Origin: Flectonema sp. DT1601
Lineage: Eukaryota; Euglenozoa; Diplonemea; Diplonemida; Diplonemidae
NCBI GenBank assembly: GCA_964019425.1
Contig: OZ025807.1
Coordinates: 1 to 64,000, forward strand
Length of the DNA stretch: 64,000 nt
Direction of reading: 5' to 3'
Part shown: positions 1 to 12,400 of the stretch, in pieces
Numbering within the stretch: the first letter of the stretch is position 1
Layout of the letters: each line of letters starts with the position of its first letter
Made by a program: the position numbers and the translations under genes
Notes under the pieces: generated by a model
What the model was told of the DNA's origin: nothing
Databases searched by the model: none
Seen by the model: only the letters and a program-made list of their open reading frames with translations

Positions 1-298
1 CTAGGTTTTCAGCAACGCTGCGGCATGCAAACCTAAGAAGCACACAAAGGCCCCTGCTTGCGGGTGCCTGCAAACACCCAAAAAAAATGCCAATATGGAA
101 CCCCACCAGGAAGAGTGAGGCTCAGCCTTAACATTAACGGTAACAAGGGAGCGGCGAAAATTACGTCTTTCGGGGCGAAAAGCCAAAAGAAGAATATATT
201 AAATAATATAAATTAAATTTTTAACATAAAAATAGGAAACACGGTGATAAGTCCCCGTTCATTTTCTTCTGCTTGGCAAACAGAGGTACGCGGGCAAT

Positions 299-304
299 AA
301 AAAA
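299..304 (-). terminator. T-run downstream of SL RNA (one per unit)
   Basis: A run of six T on the minus strand directly follows the third predicted hairpin of the SL RNA. In kinetoplastids a T-tract after the last stem directs SL RNA 3'-end formation or termination, so the same role is inferred here. It recurs every 436 bp. Confidence 0.6.
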
Positions 305-416
305 GCCCCAAAAGAAGAGAATTCTTCCTAAGAGGTTAGCTAAATATTCTAAGCAAGCTTAGATATTGAGACTGTACCAATAAAGTACAGAAACTGTAGC
401 TTTAGAATCGTTGGTT
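305..416 (-). ncRNA. SL RNA: Spliced leader (SL) RNA gene, first copy; repeats every 436 bp
   Basis: This donates the 5' leader exon joined to all trans-spliced mRNAs. The 39-nt exon is 378-416, read on the minus strand from 416. It begins AACCAACG, ends TTTCTGTACTTTATTG and is followed at 377 by a GT donor. The RNA-like region then folds as expected: a 6-bp stem across the splice site (CTGTAC/GTACAG, 372-390), a second hairpin (CTAAG/CTTAG), a single-stranded AATATTTAG that could be the Sm site, and a third hairpin (GAAGA/TCTTC with an outer CCTC/GGGG). A T6 run comes next. The RNA would be about 112 nt. Other copies lie at 305+436k to 416+436k for k = 1 to 61. The exon end and donor are certain; the 3' end is inferred from the T-run. 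Confidence 0.95.
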
Positions 417-3400
417 AACCTTAAAAAGTAGTTACCCTAGGTTTTCAGCAACGCTGCGGCATGCAAACCTAAGAAGCACACAAAGGCCCCTGCTTGCGGG
501 TGCCTGCAAACACCCAAAAAAAATGCCAATATGGAACCCCACCAGGAAGAGTGAGGCTCAGCCTTAACATTAACGGTAACAAGGGAGCGGCGAAAATTAC
601 GTCTTTCGGGGCGAAAAGCCAAAAGAAGAATATATTAAATAATATAAATTAAATTTTTAACATAAAAATAGGAAACACGGTGATAAGTCCCCGTTCATTT
701 TCTTCTGCTTGGCAAACAGAGGTACGCGGGCAATAAAAAAGCCCCAAAAGAAGAGAATTCTTCCTAAGAGGTTAGCTAAATATTCTAAGCAAGCTTAGAT
801 ATTGAGACTGTACCAATAAAGTACAGAAACTGTAGCTTTAGAATCGTTGGTTAACCTTAAAAAGTAGTTACCCTAGGTTTTCAGCAACGCTGCGGCATGC
901 AAACCTAAGAAGCACACAAAGGCCCCTGCTTGCGGGTGCCTGCAAACACCCAAAAAAAATGCCAATATGGAACCCCACCAGGAAGAGTGAGGCTCAGCCT
1001 TAACATTAACGGTAACAAGGGAGCGGCGAAAATTACGTCTTTCGGGGCGAAAAGCCAAAAGAAGAATATATTAAATAATATAAATTAAATTTTTAACATA
1101 AAAATAGGAAACACGGTGATAAGTCCCCGTTCATTTTCTTCTGCTTGGCAAACAGAGGTACGCGGGCAATAAAAAAGCCCCAAAAGAAGAGAATTCTTCC
1201 TAAGAGGTTAGCTAAATATTCTAAGCAAGCTTAGATATTGAGACTGTACCAATAAAGTACAGAAACTGTAGCTTTAGAATCGTTGGTTAACCTTAAAAAG
1301 TAGTTACCCTAGGTTTTCAGCAACGCTGCGGCATGCAAACCTAAGAAGCACACAAAGGCCCCTGCTTGCGGGTGCCTGCAAACACCCAAAAAAAATGCCA
1401 ATATGGAACCCCACCAGGAAGAGTGAGGCTCAGCCTTAACATTAACGGTAACAAGGGAGCGGCGAAAATTACGTCTTTCGGGGCGAAAAGCCAAAAGAAG
1501 AATATATTAAATAATATAAATTAAATTTTTAACATAAAAATAGGAAACACGGTGATAAGTCCCCGTTCATTTTCTTCTGCTTGGCAAACAGAGGTACGCG
1601 GGCAATAAAAAAGCCCCAAAAGAAGAGAATTCTTCCTAAGAGGTTAGCTAAATATTCTAAGCAAGCTTAGATATTGAGACTGTACCAATAAAGTACAGAA
1701 ACTGTAGCTTTAGAATCGTTGGTTAACCTTAAAAAGTAGTTACCCTAGGTTTTCAGCAACGCTGCGGCATGCAAACCTAAGAAGCACACAAAGGCCCCTG
1801 CTTGCGGGTGCCTGCAAACACCCAAAAAAAATGCCAATATGGAACCCCACCAGGAAGAGTGAGGCTCAGCCTTAACATTAACGGTAACAAGGGAGCGGCG
1901 AAAATTACGTCTTTCGGGGCGAAAAGCCAAAAGAAGAATATATTAAATAATATAAATTAAATTTTTAACATAAAAATAGGAAACACGGTGATAAGTCCCC
2001 GTTCATTTTCTTCTGCTTGGCAAACAGAGGTACGCGGGCAATAAAAAAGCCCCAAAAGAAGAGAATTCTTCCTAAGAGGTTAGCTAAATATTCTAAGCAA
2101 GCTTAGATATTGAGACTGTACCAATAAAGTACAGAAACTGTAGCTTTAGAATCGTTGGTTAACCTTAAAAAGTAGTTACCCTAGGTTTTCAGCAACGCTG
2201 CGGCATGCAAACCTAAGAAGCACACAAAGGCCCCTGCTTGCGGGTGCCTGCAAACACCCAAAAAAAATGCCAATATGGAACCCCACCAGGAAGAGTGAGG
2301 CTCAGCCTTAACATTAACGGTAACAAGGGAGCGGCGAAAATTACGTCTTTCGGGGCGAAAAGCCAAAAGAAGAATATATTAAATAATATAAATTAAATTT
2401 TTAACATAAAAATAGGAAACACGGTGATAAGTCCCCGTTCATTTTCTTCTGCTTGGCAAACAGAGGTACGCGGGCAATAAAAAAGCCCCAAAAGAAGAGA
2501 ATTCTTCCTAAGAGGTTAGCTAAATATTCTAAGCAAGCTTAGATATTGAGACTGTACCAATAAAGTACAGAAACTGTAGCTTTAGAATCGTTGGTTAACC
2601 TTAAAAAGTAGTTACCCTAGGTTTTCAGCAACGCTGCGGCATGCAAACCTAAGAAGCACACAAAGGCCCCTGCTTGCGGGTGCCTGCAAACACCCAAAAA
2701 AAATGCCAATATGGAACCCCACCAGGAAGAGTGAGGCTCAGCCTTAACATTAACGGTAACAAGGGAGCGGCGAAAATTACGTCTTTCGGGGCGAAAAGCC
2801 AAAAGAAGAATATATTAAATAATATAAATTAAATTTTTAACATAAAAATAGGAAACACGGTGATAAGTCCCCGTTCATTTTCTTCTGCTTGGCAAACAGA
2901 GGTACGCGGGCAATAAAAAAGCCCCAAAAGAAGAGAATTCTTCCTAAGAGGTTAGCTAAATATTCTAAGCAAGCTTAGATATTGAGACTGTACCAATAAA
3001 GTACAGAAACTGTAGCTTTAGAATCGTTGGTTAACCTTAAAAAGTAGTTACCCTAGGTTTTCAGCAACGCTGCGGCATGCAAACCTAAGAAGCACACAAA
3101 GGCCCCTGCTTGCGGGTGCCTGCAAACACCCAAAAAAAATGCCAATATGGAACCCCACCAGGAAGAGTGAGGCTCAGCCTTAACATTAACGGTAACAAGG
3201 GAGCGGCGAAAATTACGTCTTTCGGGGCGAAAAGCCAAAAGAAGAATATATTAAATAATATAAATTAAATTTTTAACATAAAAATAGGAAACACGGTGAT
3301 AAGTCCCCGTTCATTTTCTTCTGCTTGGCAAACAGAGGTACGCGGGCAATAAAAAAGCCCCAAAAGAAGAGAATTCTTCCTAAGAGGTTAGCTAAATATT

Positions 3401-6400
3401 CTAAGCAAGCTTAGATATTGAGACTGTACCAATAAAGTACAGAAACTGTAGCTTTAGAATCGTTGGTTAACCTTAAAAAGTAGTTACCCTAGGTTTTCAG
3501 CAACGCTGCGGCATGCAAACCTAAGAAGCACACAAAGGCCCCTGCTTGCGGGTGCCTGCAAACACCCAAAAAAAATGCCAATATGGAACCCCACCAGGAA
3601 GAGTGAGGCTCAGCCTTAACATTAGCGGTAACAAGGGAGCGGCGAAAATTACGTCTTTCGGGGCGAAAAGCCAAAAGAAGAATATATTAAATAATATAAA
3701 TTAAATTTTTAACATAAAAATAGGAAACACGGTGATAAGTCCCCGTTCATTTTCTTCTGCTTGGCAAACAGAGGTACGCGGGCAATAAAAAAGCCCCAAA
3801 AGAAGAGAATTCTTCCTAAGAGGTTAGCTAAATATTCTAAGCAAGCTTAGATATTGAGACTGTACCAATAAAGTACAGAAACTGTAGCTTTAGAATCGTT
3901 GGTTAACCTTAAAAAGTAGTTACCCTAGGTTTTCAGCAACGCTGCGGCATGCAAACCTAAGAAGCACACAAAGGCCCCTGCTTGCGGGTGCCTGCAAACA
4001 CCCAAAAAAAATGCCAATATGGAACCCCACCAGGAAGAGTGAGGCTCAGCCTTAACATTAACGGTAACAAGGGAGCGGCGAAAATTACGTCTTTCGGGGC
4101 GAAAAGCCAAAAGAAGAATATATTAAATAATATAAATTAAATTTTTAACATAAAAATAGGAAACACGGTGATAAGTCCCCGTTCATTTTCTTCTGCTTGG
4201 CAAACAGAGGTACGCGGGCAATAAAAAAGCCCCAAAAGAAGAGAATTCTTCCTAAGAGGTTAGCTAAATATTCTAAGCAAGCTTAGATATTGAGACTGTA
4301 CCAATAAAGTACAGAAACTGTAGCTTTAGAATCGTTGGTTAACCTTAAAAAGTAGTTACCCTAGGTTTTCAGCAACGCTGCGGCATGCAAACCTAAGAAG
4401 CACACAAAGGCCCCTGCTTGCGGGTGCCTGCAAACACCCAAAAAAAATGCCAATATGGAACCCCACCAGGAAGAGTGAGGCTCAGCCTTAACATTAACGG
4501 TAACAAGGGAGCGGCGAAAATTACGTCTTTCGGGGCGAAAAGCCAAAAGAAGAATATATTAAATAATATAAATTAAATTTTTAACATAAAAATAGGAAAC
4601 ACGGTGATAAGTCCCCGTTCATTTTCTTCTGCTTGGCAAACAGAGGTACGCGGGCAATAAAAAAGCCCCAAAAGAAGAGAATTCTTCCTAAGAGGTTAGC
4701 TAAATATTCTAAGCAAGCTTAGATATTGAGACTGTACCAATAAAGTACAGAAACTGTAGCTTTAGAATCGTTGGTTAACCTTAAAAAGTAGTTACCCTAG
4801 GTTTTCAGCAACGCTGCGGCATGCAAACCTAAGAAGCACACAAAGGCCCCTGCTTGCGGGTGCCTGCAAACACCCAAAAAAAATGCCAATATGGAACCCC
4901 ACCAGGAAGAGTGAGGCTCAGCCTTAACATTAACGGTAACAAGGGAGCGGCGAAAATTACGTCTTTCGGGGCGAAAAGCCAAAAGAAGAATATATTAAAT
5001 AATATAAATTAAATTTTTAACATAAAAATAGGAAACACGGTGATAAGTCCCCGTTCATTTTCTTCTGCTTGGCAAACAGAGGTACGCGGGCAATAAAAAA
5101 GCCCCAAAAGAAGAGAATTCTTCCTAAGAGGTTAGCTAAATATTCTAAGCAAGCTTAGATATTGAGACTGTACCAATAAAGTACAGAAACTGTAGCTTTA
5201 GAATCGTTGGTTAACCTTAAAAAGTAGTTACCCTAGGTTTTCAGCAACGCTGCGGCATGCAAACCTAAGAAGCACACAAAGGCCCCTGCTTGCGGGTGCC
5301 TGCAAACACCCAAAAAAAATGCCAATATGGAACCCCACCAGGAAGAGTGAGGCTCAGCCTTAACATTAACGGTAACAAGGGAGCGGCGAAAATTACGTCT
5401 TTCGGGGCGAAAAGCCAAAAGAAGAATATATTAAATAATATAAATTAAATTTTTAACATAAAAATAGGAAACACGGTGATAAGTCCCCGTTCATTTTCTT
5501 CTGCTTGGCAAACAGAGGTACGCGGGCAATAAAAAAGCCCCAAAAGAAGAGAATTCTTCCTAAGAGGTTAGCTAAATATTCTAAGCAAGCTTAGATATTG
5601 AGACTGTACCAATAAAGTACAGAAACTGTAGCTTTAGAATCGTTGGTTAACCTTAAAAAGTAGTTACCCTAGGTTTTCAGCAACGCTGCGGCATGCAAAC
5701 CTAAGAAGCACACAAAGGCCCCTGCTTGCGGGTGCCTGCAAACACCCAAAAAAAATGCCAATATGGAACCCCACCAGGAAGAGTGAGGCTCAGCCTTAAC
5801 ATTAACGGTAACAAGGGAGCGGCGAAAATTACGTCTTTCGGGGCGAAAAGCCAAAAGAAGAATATATTAAATAATATAAATTAAATTTTTAACATAAAAA
5901 TAGGAAACACGGTGATAAGTCCCCGTTCATTTTCTTCTGCTTGGCAAACAGAGGTACGCGGGCAATAAAAAAGCCCCAAAAGAAGAGAATTCTTCCTAAG
6001 AGGTTAGCTAAATATTCTAAGCAAGCTTAGATATTGAGACTGTACCAATAAAGTACAGAAACTGTAGCTTTAGAATCGTTGGTTAACCTTAAAAAGTAGT
6101 TACCCTAGGTTTTCAGCAACGCTGCGGCATGCAAACCTAAGAAGCACACAAAGGCCCCTGCTTGCGGGTGCCTGCAAACACCCAAAAAAAATGCCAATAT
6201 GGAACCCCACCAGGAAGAGTGAGGCTCAGCCTTAACATTAACGGTAACAAGGGAGCGGCGAAAATTACGTCTTTCGGGGCGAAAAGCCAAAAGAAGAATA
6301 TATTAAATAATATAAATTAAATTTTTAACATAAAAATAGGAAACACGGTGATAAGTCCCCGTTCATTTTCTTCTGCTTGGCAAACAGAGGTACGCGGGCA

Positions 6401-9400
6401 ATAAAAAAGCCCCAAAAGAAGAGAATTCTTCCTAAGAGGTTAGCTAAATATTCTAAGCAAGCTTAGATATTGAGACTGTACCAATAAAGTACAGAAACTG
6501 TAGCTTTAGAATCGTTGGTTAACCTTAAAAAGTAGTTACCCTAGGTTTTCAGCAACGCTGCGGCATGCAAACCTAAGAAGCACACAAAGGCCCCTGCTTG
6601 CGGGTGCCTGCAAACACCCAAAAAAAATGCCAATATGGAACCCCACCAGGAAGAGTGAGGCTCAGCCTTAACATTAACGGTAACAAGGGAGCGGCGAAAA
6701 TTACGTCTTTCGGGGCGAAAAGCCAAAAGAAGAATATATTAAATAATATAAATTAAATTTTTAACATAAAAATAGGAAACACGGTGATAAGTCCCCGTTC
6801 ATTTTCTTCTGCTTGGCAAACAGAGGTACGCGGGCAATAAAAAAGCCCCAAAAGAAGAGAATTCTTCCTAAGAGGTTAGCTAAATATTCTAAGCAAGCTT
6901 AGATATTGAGACTGTACCAATAAAGTACAGAAACTGTAGCTTTAGAATCGTTGGTTAACCTTAAAAAGTAGTTACCCTAGGTTTTCAGCAACGCTGCGGC
7001 ATGCAAACCTAAGAAGCACACAAAGGCCCCTGCTTGCGGGTGCCTGCAAACACCCAAAAAAAATGCCAATATGGAACCCCACCAGGAAGAGTGAGGCCCA
7101 GCCTTAACATTAACGGTAACAAGGGAGCGGCGAAAATTACGTCTTTCGGGGCGAAAAGCCAAAAGAAGAATATATTAAATAATATAAATTAAATTTTTAA
7201 CATAAAAATAGGAAACACGGTGATAAGTCCCCGTTCATTTTCTTCTGCTTGGCAAACAGAGGTACGCGGGCAATAAAAAAGCCCCAAAAGAAGAGAATTC
7301 TTCCTAAGAGGTTAGCTAAATATTCTAAGCAAGCTTAGATATTGAGACTGTACCAATAAAGTACAGAAACTGTAGCTTTAGAATCGTTGGTTAACCTTAA
7401 AAAGTAGTTACCCTAGGTTTTCAGCAACGCTGCGGCATGCAAACCTAAGAAGCACACAAAGGCCCCTGCTTGCGGGTGCCTGCAAACACCCAAAAAAAAT
7501 GCCAATATGGAACCCCACCAGGAAGAGTGAGGCTCAGCCTTAACATTAACGGTAACAAGGGAGCGGCGAAAATTACGTCTTTCGGGGCGAAAAGCCAAAA
7601 GAAGAATATATTAAATAATATAAATTAAATTTTTAACATAAAAATAGGAAACACGGTGATAAGTCCCCGTTCATTTTCTTCTGCTTGGCAAACAGAGGTA
7701 CGCGGGCAATAAAAAAGCCCCAAAAGAAGAGAATTCTTCCTAAGAGGTTAGCTAAATATTCTAAGCAAGCTTAGATATTGAGACTGTACCAATAAAGTAC
7801 AGAAACTGTAGCTTTAGAATCGTTGGTTAACCTTAAAAAGTAGTTACCCTAGGTTTTCAGCAACGCTGCGGCATGCAAACCTAAGAAGCACACAAAGGCC
7901 CCTGCTTGCGGGTGCCTGCAAACACCCAAAAAAAATGCCAATATGGAACCCCACCAGGAAGAGTGAGGCTCAGCCTTAACATTAACGGTAACAAGGGAGC
8001 GGCGAAAATTACGTCTTTCGGGGCGAAAAGCCAAAAGAAGAATATATTAAATAATATAAATTAAATTTTTAACATAAAAATAGGAAACACGGTGATAAGT
8101 CCCCGTTCATTTTCTTCTGCTTGGCAAACAGAGGTACGCGGGCAATAAAAAAGCCCCAAAAGAAGAGAATTCTTCCTAAGAGGTTAGCTAAATATTCTAA
8201 GCAAGCTTAGATATTGAGACTGTACCAATAAAGTACAGAAACTGTAGCTTTAGAATCGTTGGTTAACCTTAAAAAGTAGTTACCCTAGGTTTTCAGCAAC
8301 GCTGCGGCATGCAAACCTAAGAAGCACACAAAGGCCCCTGCTTGCGGGTGCCTGCAAACACCCAAAAAAAATGCCAATATGGAACCCCACCAGGAAGAGT
8401 GAGGCTCAGCCTTAACATTAACGGTAACAAGGGAGCGGCGAAAATTACGTCTTTCGGGGCGAAAAGCCAAAAGAAGAATATATTAAATAATATAAATTAA
8501 ATTTTTAACATAAAAATAGGAAACACGGTGATAAGTCCCCGTTCATTTTCTTCTGCTTGGCAAACAGAGGTACGCGGGCAATAAAAAAGCCCCAAAAGAA
8601 GAGAATTCTTCCTAAGAGGTTAGCTAAATATTCTAAGCAAGCTTAGATATTGAGACTGTACCAATAAAGTACAGAAACTGTAGCTTTAGAATCGTTGGTT
8701 AACCTTAAAAAGTAGTTACCCTAGGTTTTCAGCAACGCTGCGGCATGCAAACCTAAGAAGCACACAAAGGCCCCTGCTTGCGGGTGCCTGCAAACACCCA
8801 AAAGAAATGCCAATATGGAACCCCACCAGGAAGAGTGAGGCCCAGCCTTAACATTAACGGTAACAAGGGAGCGGCGAAAATTACGTCTTTCGGGGCGAAA
8901 AGCCAAAAGAAGAATATATTAAATAATATAAATTAAATTTTTAACATAAAAATAGGAAACACGGTGATAAGTCCCCGTTCATTTTCTTCTGCTTGGCAAA
9001 CAGAGGTACGCGGGCAATAAAAAAGCCCCAAAAGAAGAGAATTCTTCCTAAGAGGTTAGCTAAATATTCTAAGCAAGCTTAGATATTGAGACTGTACCAA
9101 TAAAGTACAGAAACTGTAGCTTTAGAATCGTTGGTTAACCTTAAAAAGTAGTTACCCTAGGTTTTCAGCAACGCTGCGGCATGCAAACCTAAGAAGCACA
9201 CAAAGGCCCCTGCTTGCGGGTGCCTGCAAACACCCAAAAAAAATGCCAATATGGAACCCCACCAGGAAGAGTGAGGCTCAGCCTTAACATTAACGGTAAC
9301 AAGGGAGCGGCGAAAATTACGTCTTTCGGGGCGAAAAGCCAAAAGAAGAATATATTAAATAATATAAATTAAATTTTTAACATAAAAATAGGAAACACGG

Positions 9401-12400
9401 TGATAAGTCCCCGTTCATTTTCTTCTGCTTGGCAAACAGAGGTACGCGGGCAATAAAAAAGCCCCAAAAGAAGAGAATTCTTCCTAAGAGGTTAGCTAAA
9501 TATTCTAAGCAAGCTTAGATATTGAGACTGTACCAATAAAGTACAGAAACTGTAGCTTTAGAATCGTTGGTTAACCTTAAAAAGTAGTTACCCTAGGTTT
9601 TCAGCAACGCTGCGGCATGCAAACCTAAGAAGCACACAAAGGCCCCTGCTTGCGGGTGCCTGCAAACACCCAAAAAAAATGCCAATATGGAACCCCACCA
9701 GGAAGAGTGAGGCTCAGCCTTAACATTAACGGTAACAAGGGAGCGGCGAAAATTACGTCTTTCGGGGCGAAAAGCCAAAAGAAGAATATATTAAATAATA
9801 TAAATTAAATTTTTAACATAAAAATAGGAAACACGGTGATAAGTCCCCGTTCATTTTCTTCTGCTTGGCAAACAGAGGTACGCGGGCAATAAAAAAGCCC
9901 CAAAAGAAGAGAATTCTTCCTAAGAGGTTAGCTAAATATTCTAAGCAAGCTTAGATATTGAGACTGTACCAATAAAGTACAGAAACTGTAGCTTTAGAAT
10001 CGTTGGTTAACCTTAAAAAGTAGTTACCCTAGGTTTTCAGCAACGCTGCGGCATGCAAACCTAAGAAGCACACAAAGGCCCCTGCTTGCGGGTGCCTGCA
10101 AACACCCAAAAAAAATGCCAATATGGAACCCCACCAGGAAGAGTGAGGCTCAGCCTTAACATTAACGGTAACAAGGGAGCGGCGAAAATTACGTCTTTCG
10201 GGGCGAAAAGCCAAAAGAAGAATATATTAAATAATATAAATTAAATTTTTAACATAAAAATAGGAAACACGGTGATAAGTCCCCGTTCATTTTCTTCTGC
10301 TTGGCAAACAGAGGTACGCGGGCAATAAAAAAGCCCCAAAAGAAGAGAATTCTTCCTAAGAGGTTAGCTAAATATTCTAAGCAAGCTTAGATATTGAGAC
10401 TGTACCAATAAAGTACAGAAACTGTAGCTTTAGAATCGTTGGTTAACCTTAAAAAGTAGTTACCCTAGGTTTTCAGCAACGCTGCGGCATGCAAACCTAA
10501 GAAGCACACAAAGGCCCCTGCTTGCGGGTGCCTGCAAACACCCAAAAGAAATGCCAATATGGAACCCCACCAGGAAGAGTGAGGCCCAGCCTTAACATTA
10601 ACGGTAACAAGGGAGCGGCGAAAATTACGTCTTTCGGGGCGAAAAGCCAAAAGAAGAATATATTAAATAATATAAATTAAATTTTTAACATAAAAATAGG
10701 AAACACGGTGATAAGTCCCCGTTCATTTTCTTCTGCTTGGCAAACAGAGGTACGCGGGCAATAAAAAAGCCCCAAAAGAAGAGAATTCTTCCTAAGAGGT
10801 TAGCTAAATATTCTAAGCAAGCTTAGATATTGAGACTGTACCAATAAAGTACAGAAACTGTAGCTTTAGAATCGTTGGTTAACCTTAAAAAGTAGTTACC
10901 CTAGGTTTTCAGCAACGCTGCGGCATGCAAACCTAAGAAGCACACAAAGGCCCCTGCTTGCGGGTGCCTGCAAACACCCAAAAAAAATGCCAATATGGAA
11001 CCCCACCAGGAAGAGTGAGGCTCAGCCTTAACATTAACGGTAACAAGGGAGCGGCGAAAATTACGTCTTTCGGGGCGAAAAGCCAAAAGAAGAATATATT
11101 AAATAATATAAATTAAATTTTTAACATAAAAATAGGAAACACGGTGATAAGTCCCCGTTCATTTTCTTCTGCTTGGCAAACAGAGGTACGCGGGCAATAA
11201 AAAAGCCCCAAAAGAAGAGAATTCTTCCTAAGAGGTTAGCTAAATATTCTAAGCAAGCTTAGATATTGAGACTGTACCAATAAAGTACAGAAACTGTAGC
11301 TTTAGAATCGTTGGTTAACCTTAAAAAGTAGTTACCCTAGGTTTTCAGCAACGCTGCGGCATGCAAACCTAAGAAGCACACAAAGGCCCCTGCTTGCGGG
11401 TGCCTGCAAACACCCAAAAAAAATGCCAATATGGAACCCCACCAGGAAGAGTGAGGCTCAGCCTTAACATTAACGGTAACAAGGGAGCGGCGAAAATTAC
11501 GTCTTTCGGGGCGAAAAGCCAAAAGAAGAATATATTAAATAATATAAATTAAATTTTTAACATAAAAATAGGAAACACGGTGATAAGTCCCCGTTCATTT
11601 TCTTCTGCTTGGCAAACAGAGGTACGCGGGCAATAAAAAAGCCCCAAAAGAAGAGAATTCTTCCTAAGAGGTTAGCTAAATATTCTAAGCAAGCTTAGAT
11701 ATTGAGACTGTACCAATAAAGTACAGAAACTGTAGCTTTAGAATCGTTGGTTAACCTTAAAAAGTAGTTACCCTAGGTTTTCAGCAACGCTGCGGCATGC
11801 AAACCTAAGAAGCACACAAAGGCCCCTGCTTGCGGGTGCCTGCAAACACCCAAAAAAAATGCCAATATGGAACCCCACCAGGAAGAGTGAGGCTCAGCCT
11901 TAACATTAACGGTAACAAGGGAGCGGCGAAAATTACGTCTTTCGGGGCGAAAAGCCAAAAGAAGAATATATTAAATAATATAAATTAAATTTTTAACATA
12001 AAAATAGGAAACACGGTGATAAGTCCCCGTTCATTTTCTTCTGCTTGGCAAACAGAGGTACGCGGGCAATAAAAAAGCCCCAAAAGAAGAGAATTCTTCC
12101 TAAGAGGTTAGCTAAATATTCTAAGCAAGCTTAGATATTGAGACTGTACCAATAAAGTACAGAAACTGTAGCTTTAGAATCGTTGGTTAACCTTAAAAAG
12201 TAGTTACCCTAGGTTTTCAGCAACGCTGCGGCATGCAAACCTAAGAAGCACACAAAGGCCCCTGCTTGCGGGTGCCTGCAAACACCCAAAAAAAATGCCA
12301 ATATGGAACCCCACCAGGAAGAGTGAGGCTCAGCCTTAACATTAACGGTAACAAGGGAGCGGCGAAAATTACGTCTTTCGGGGCGAAAAGCCAAAAGAAG

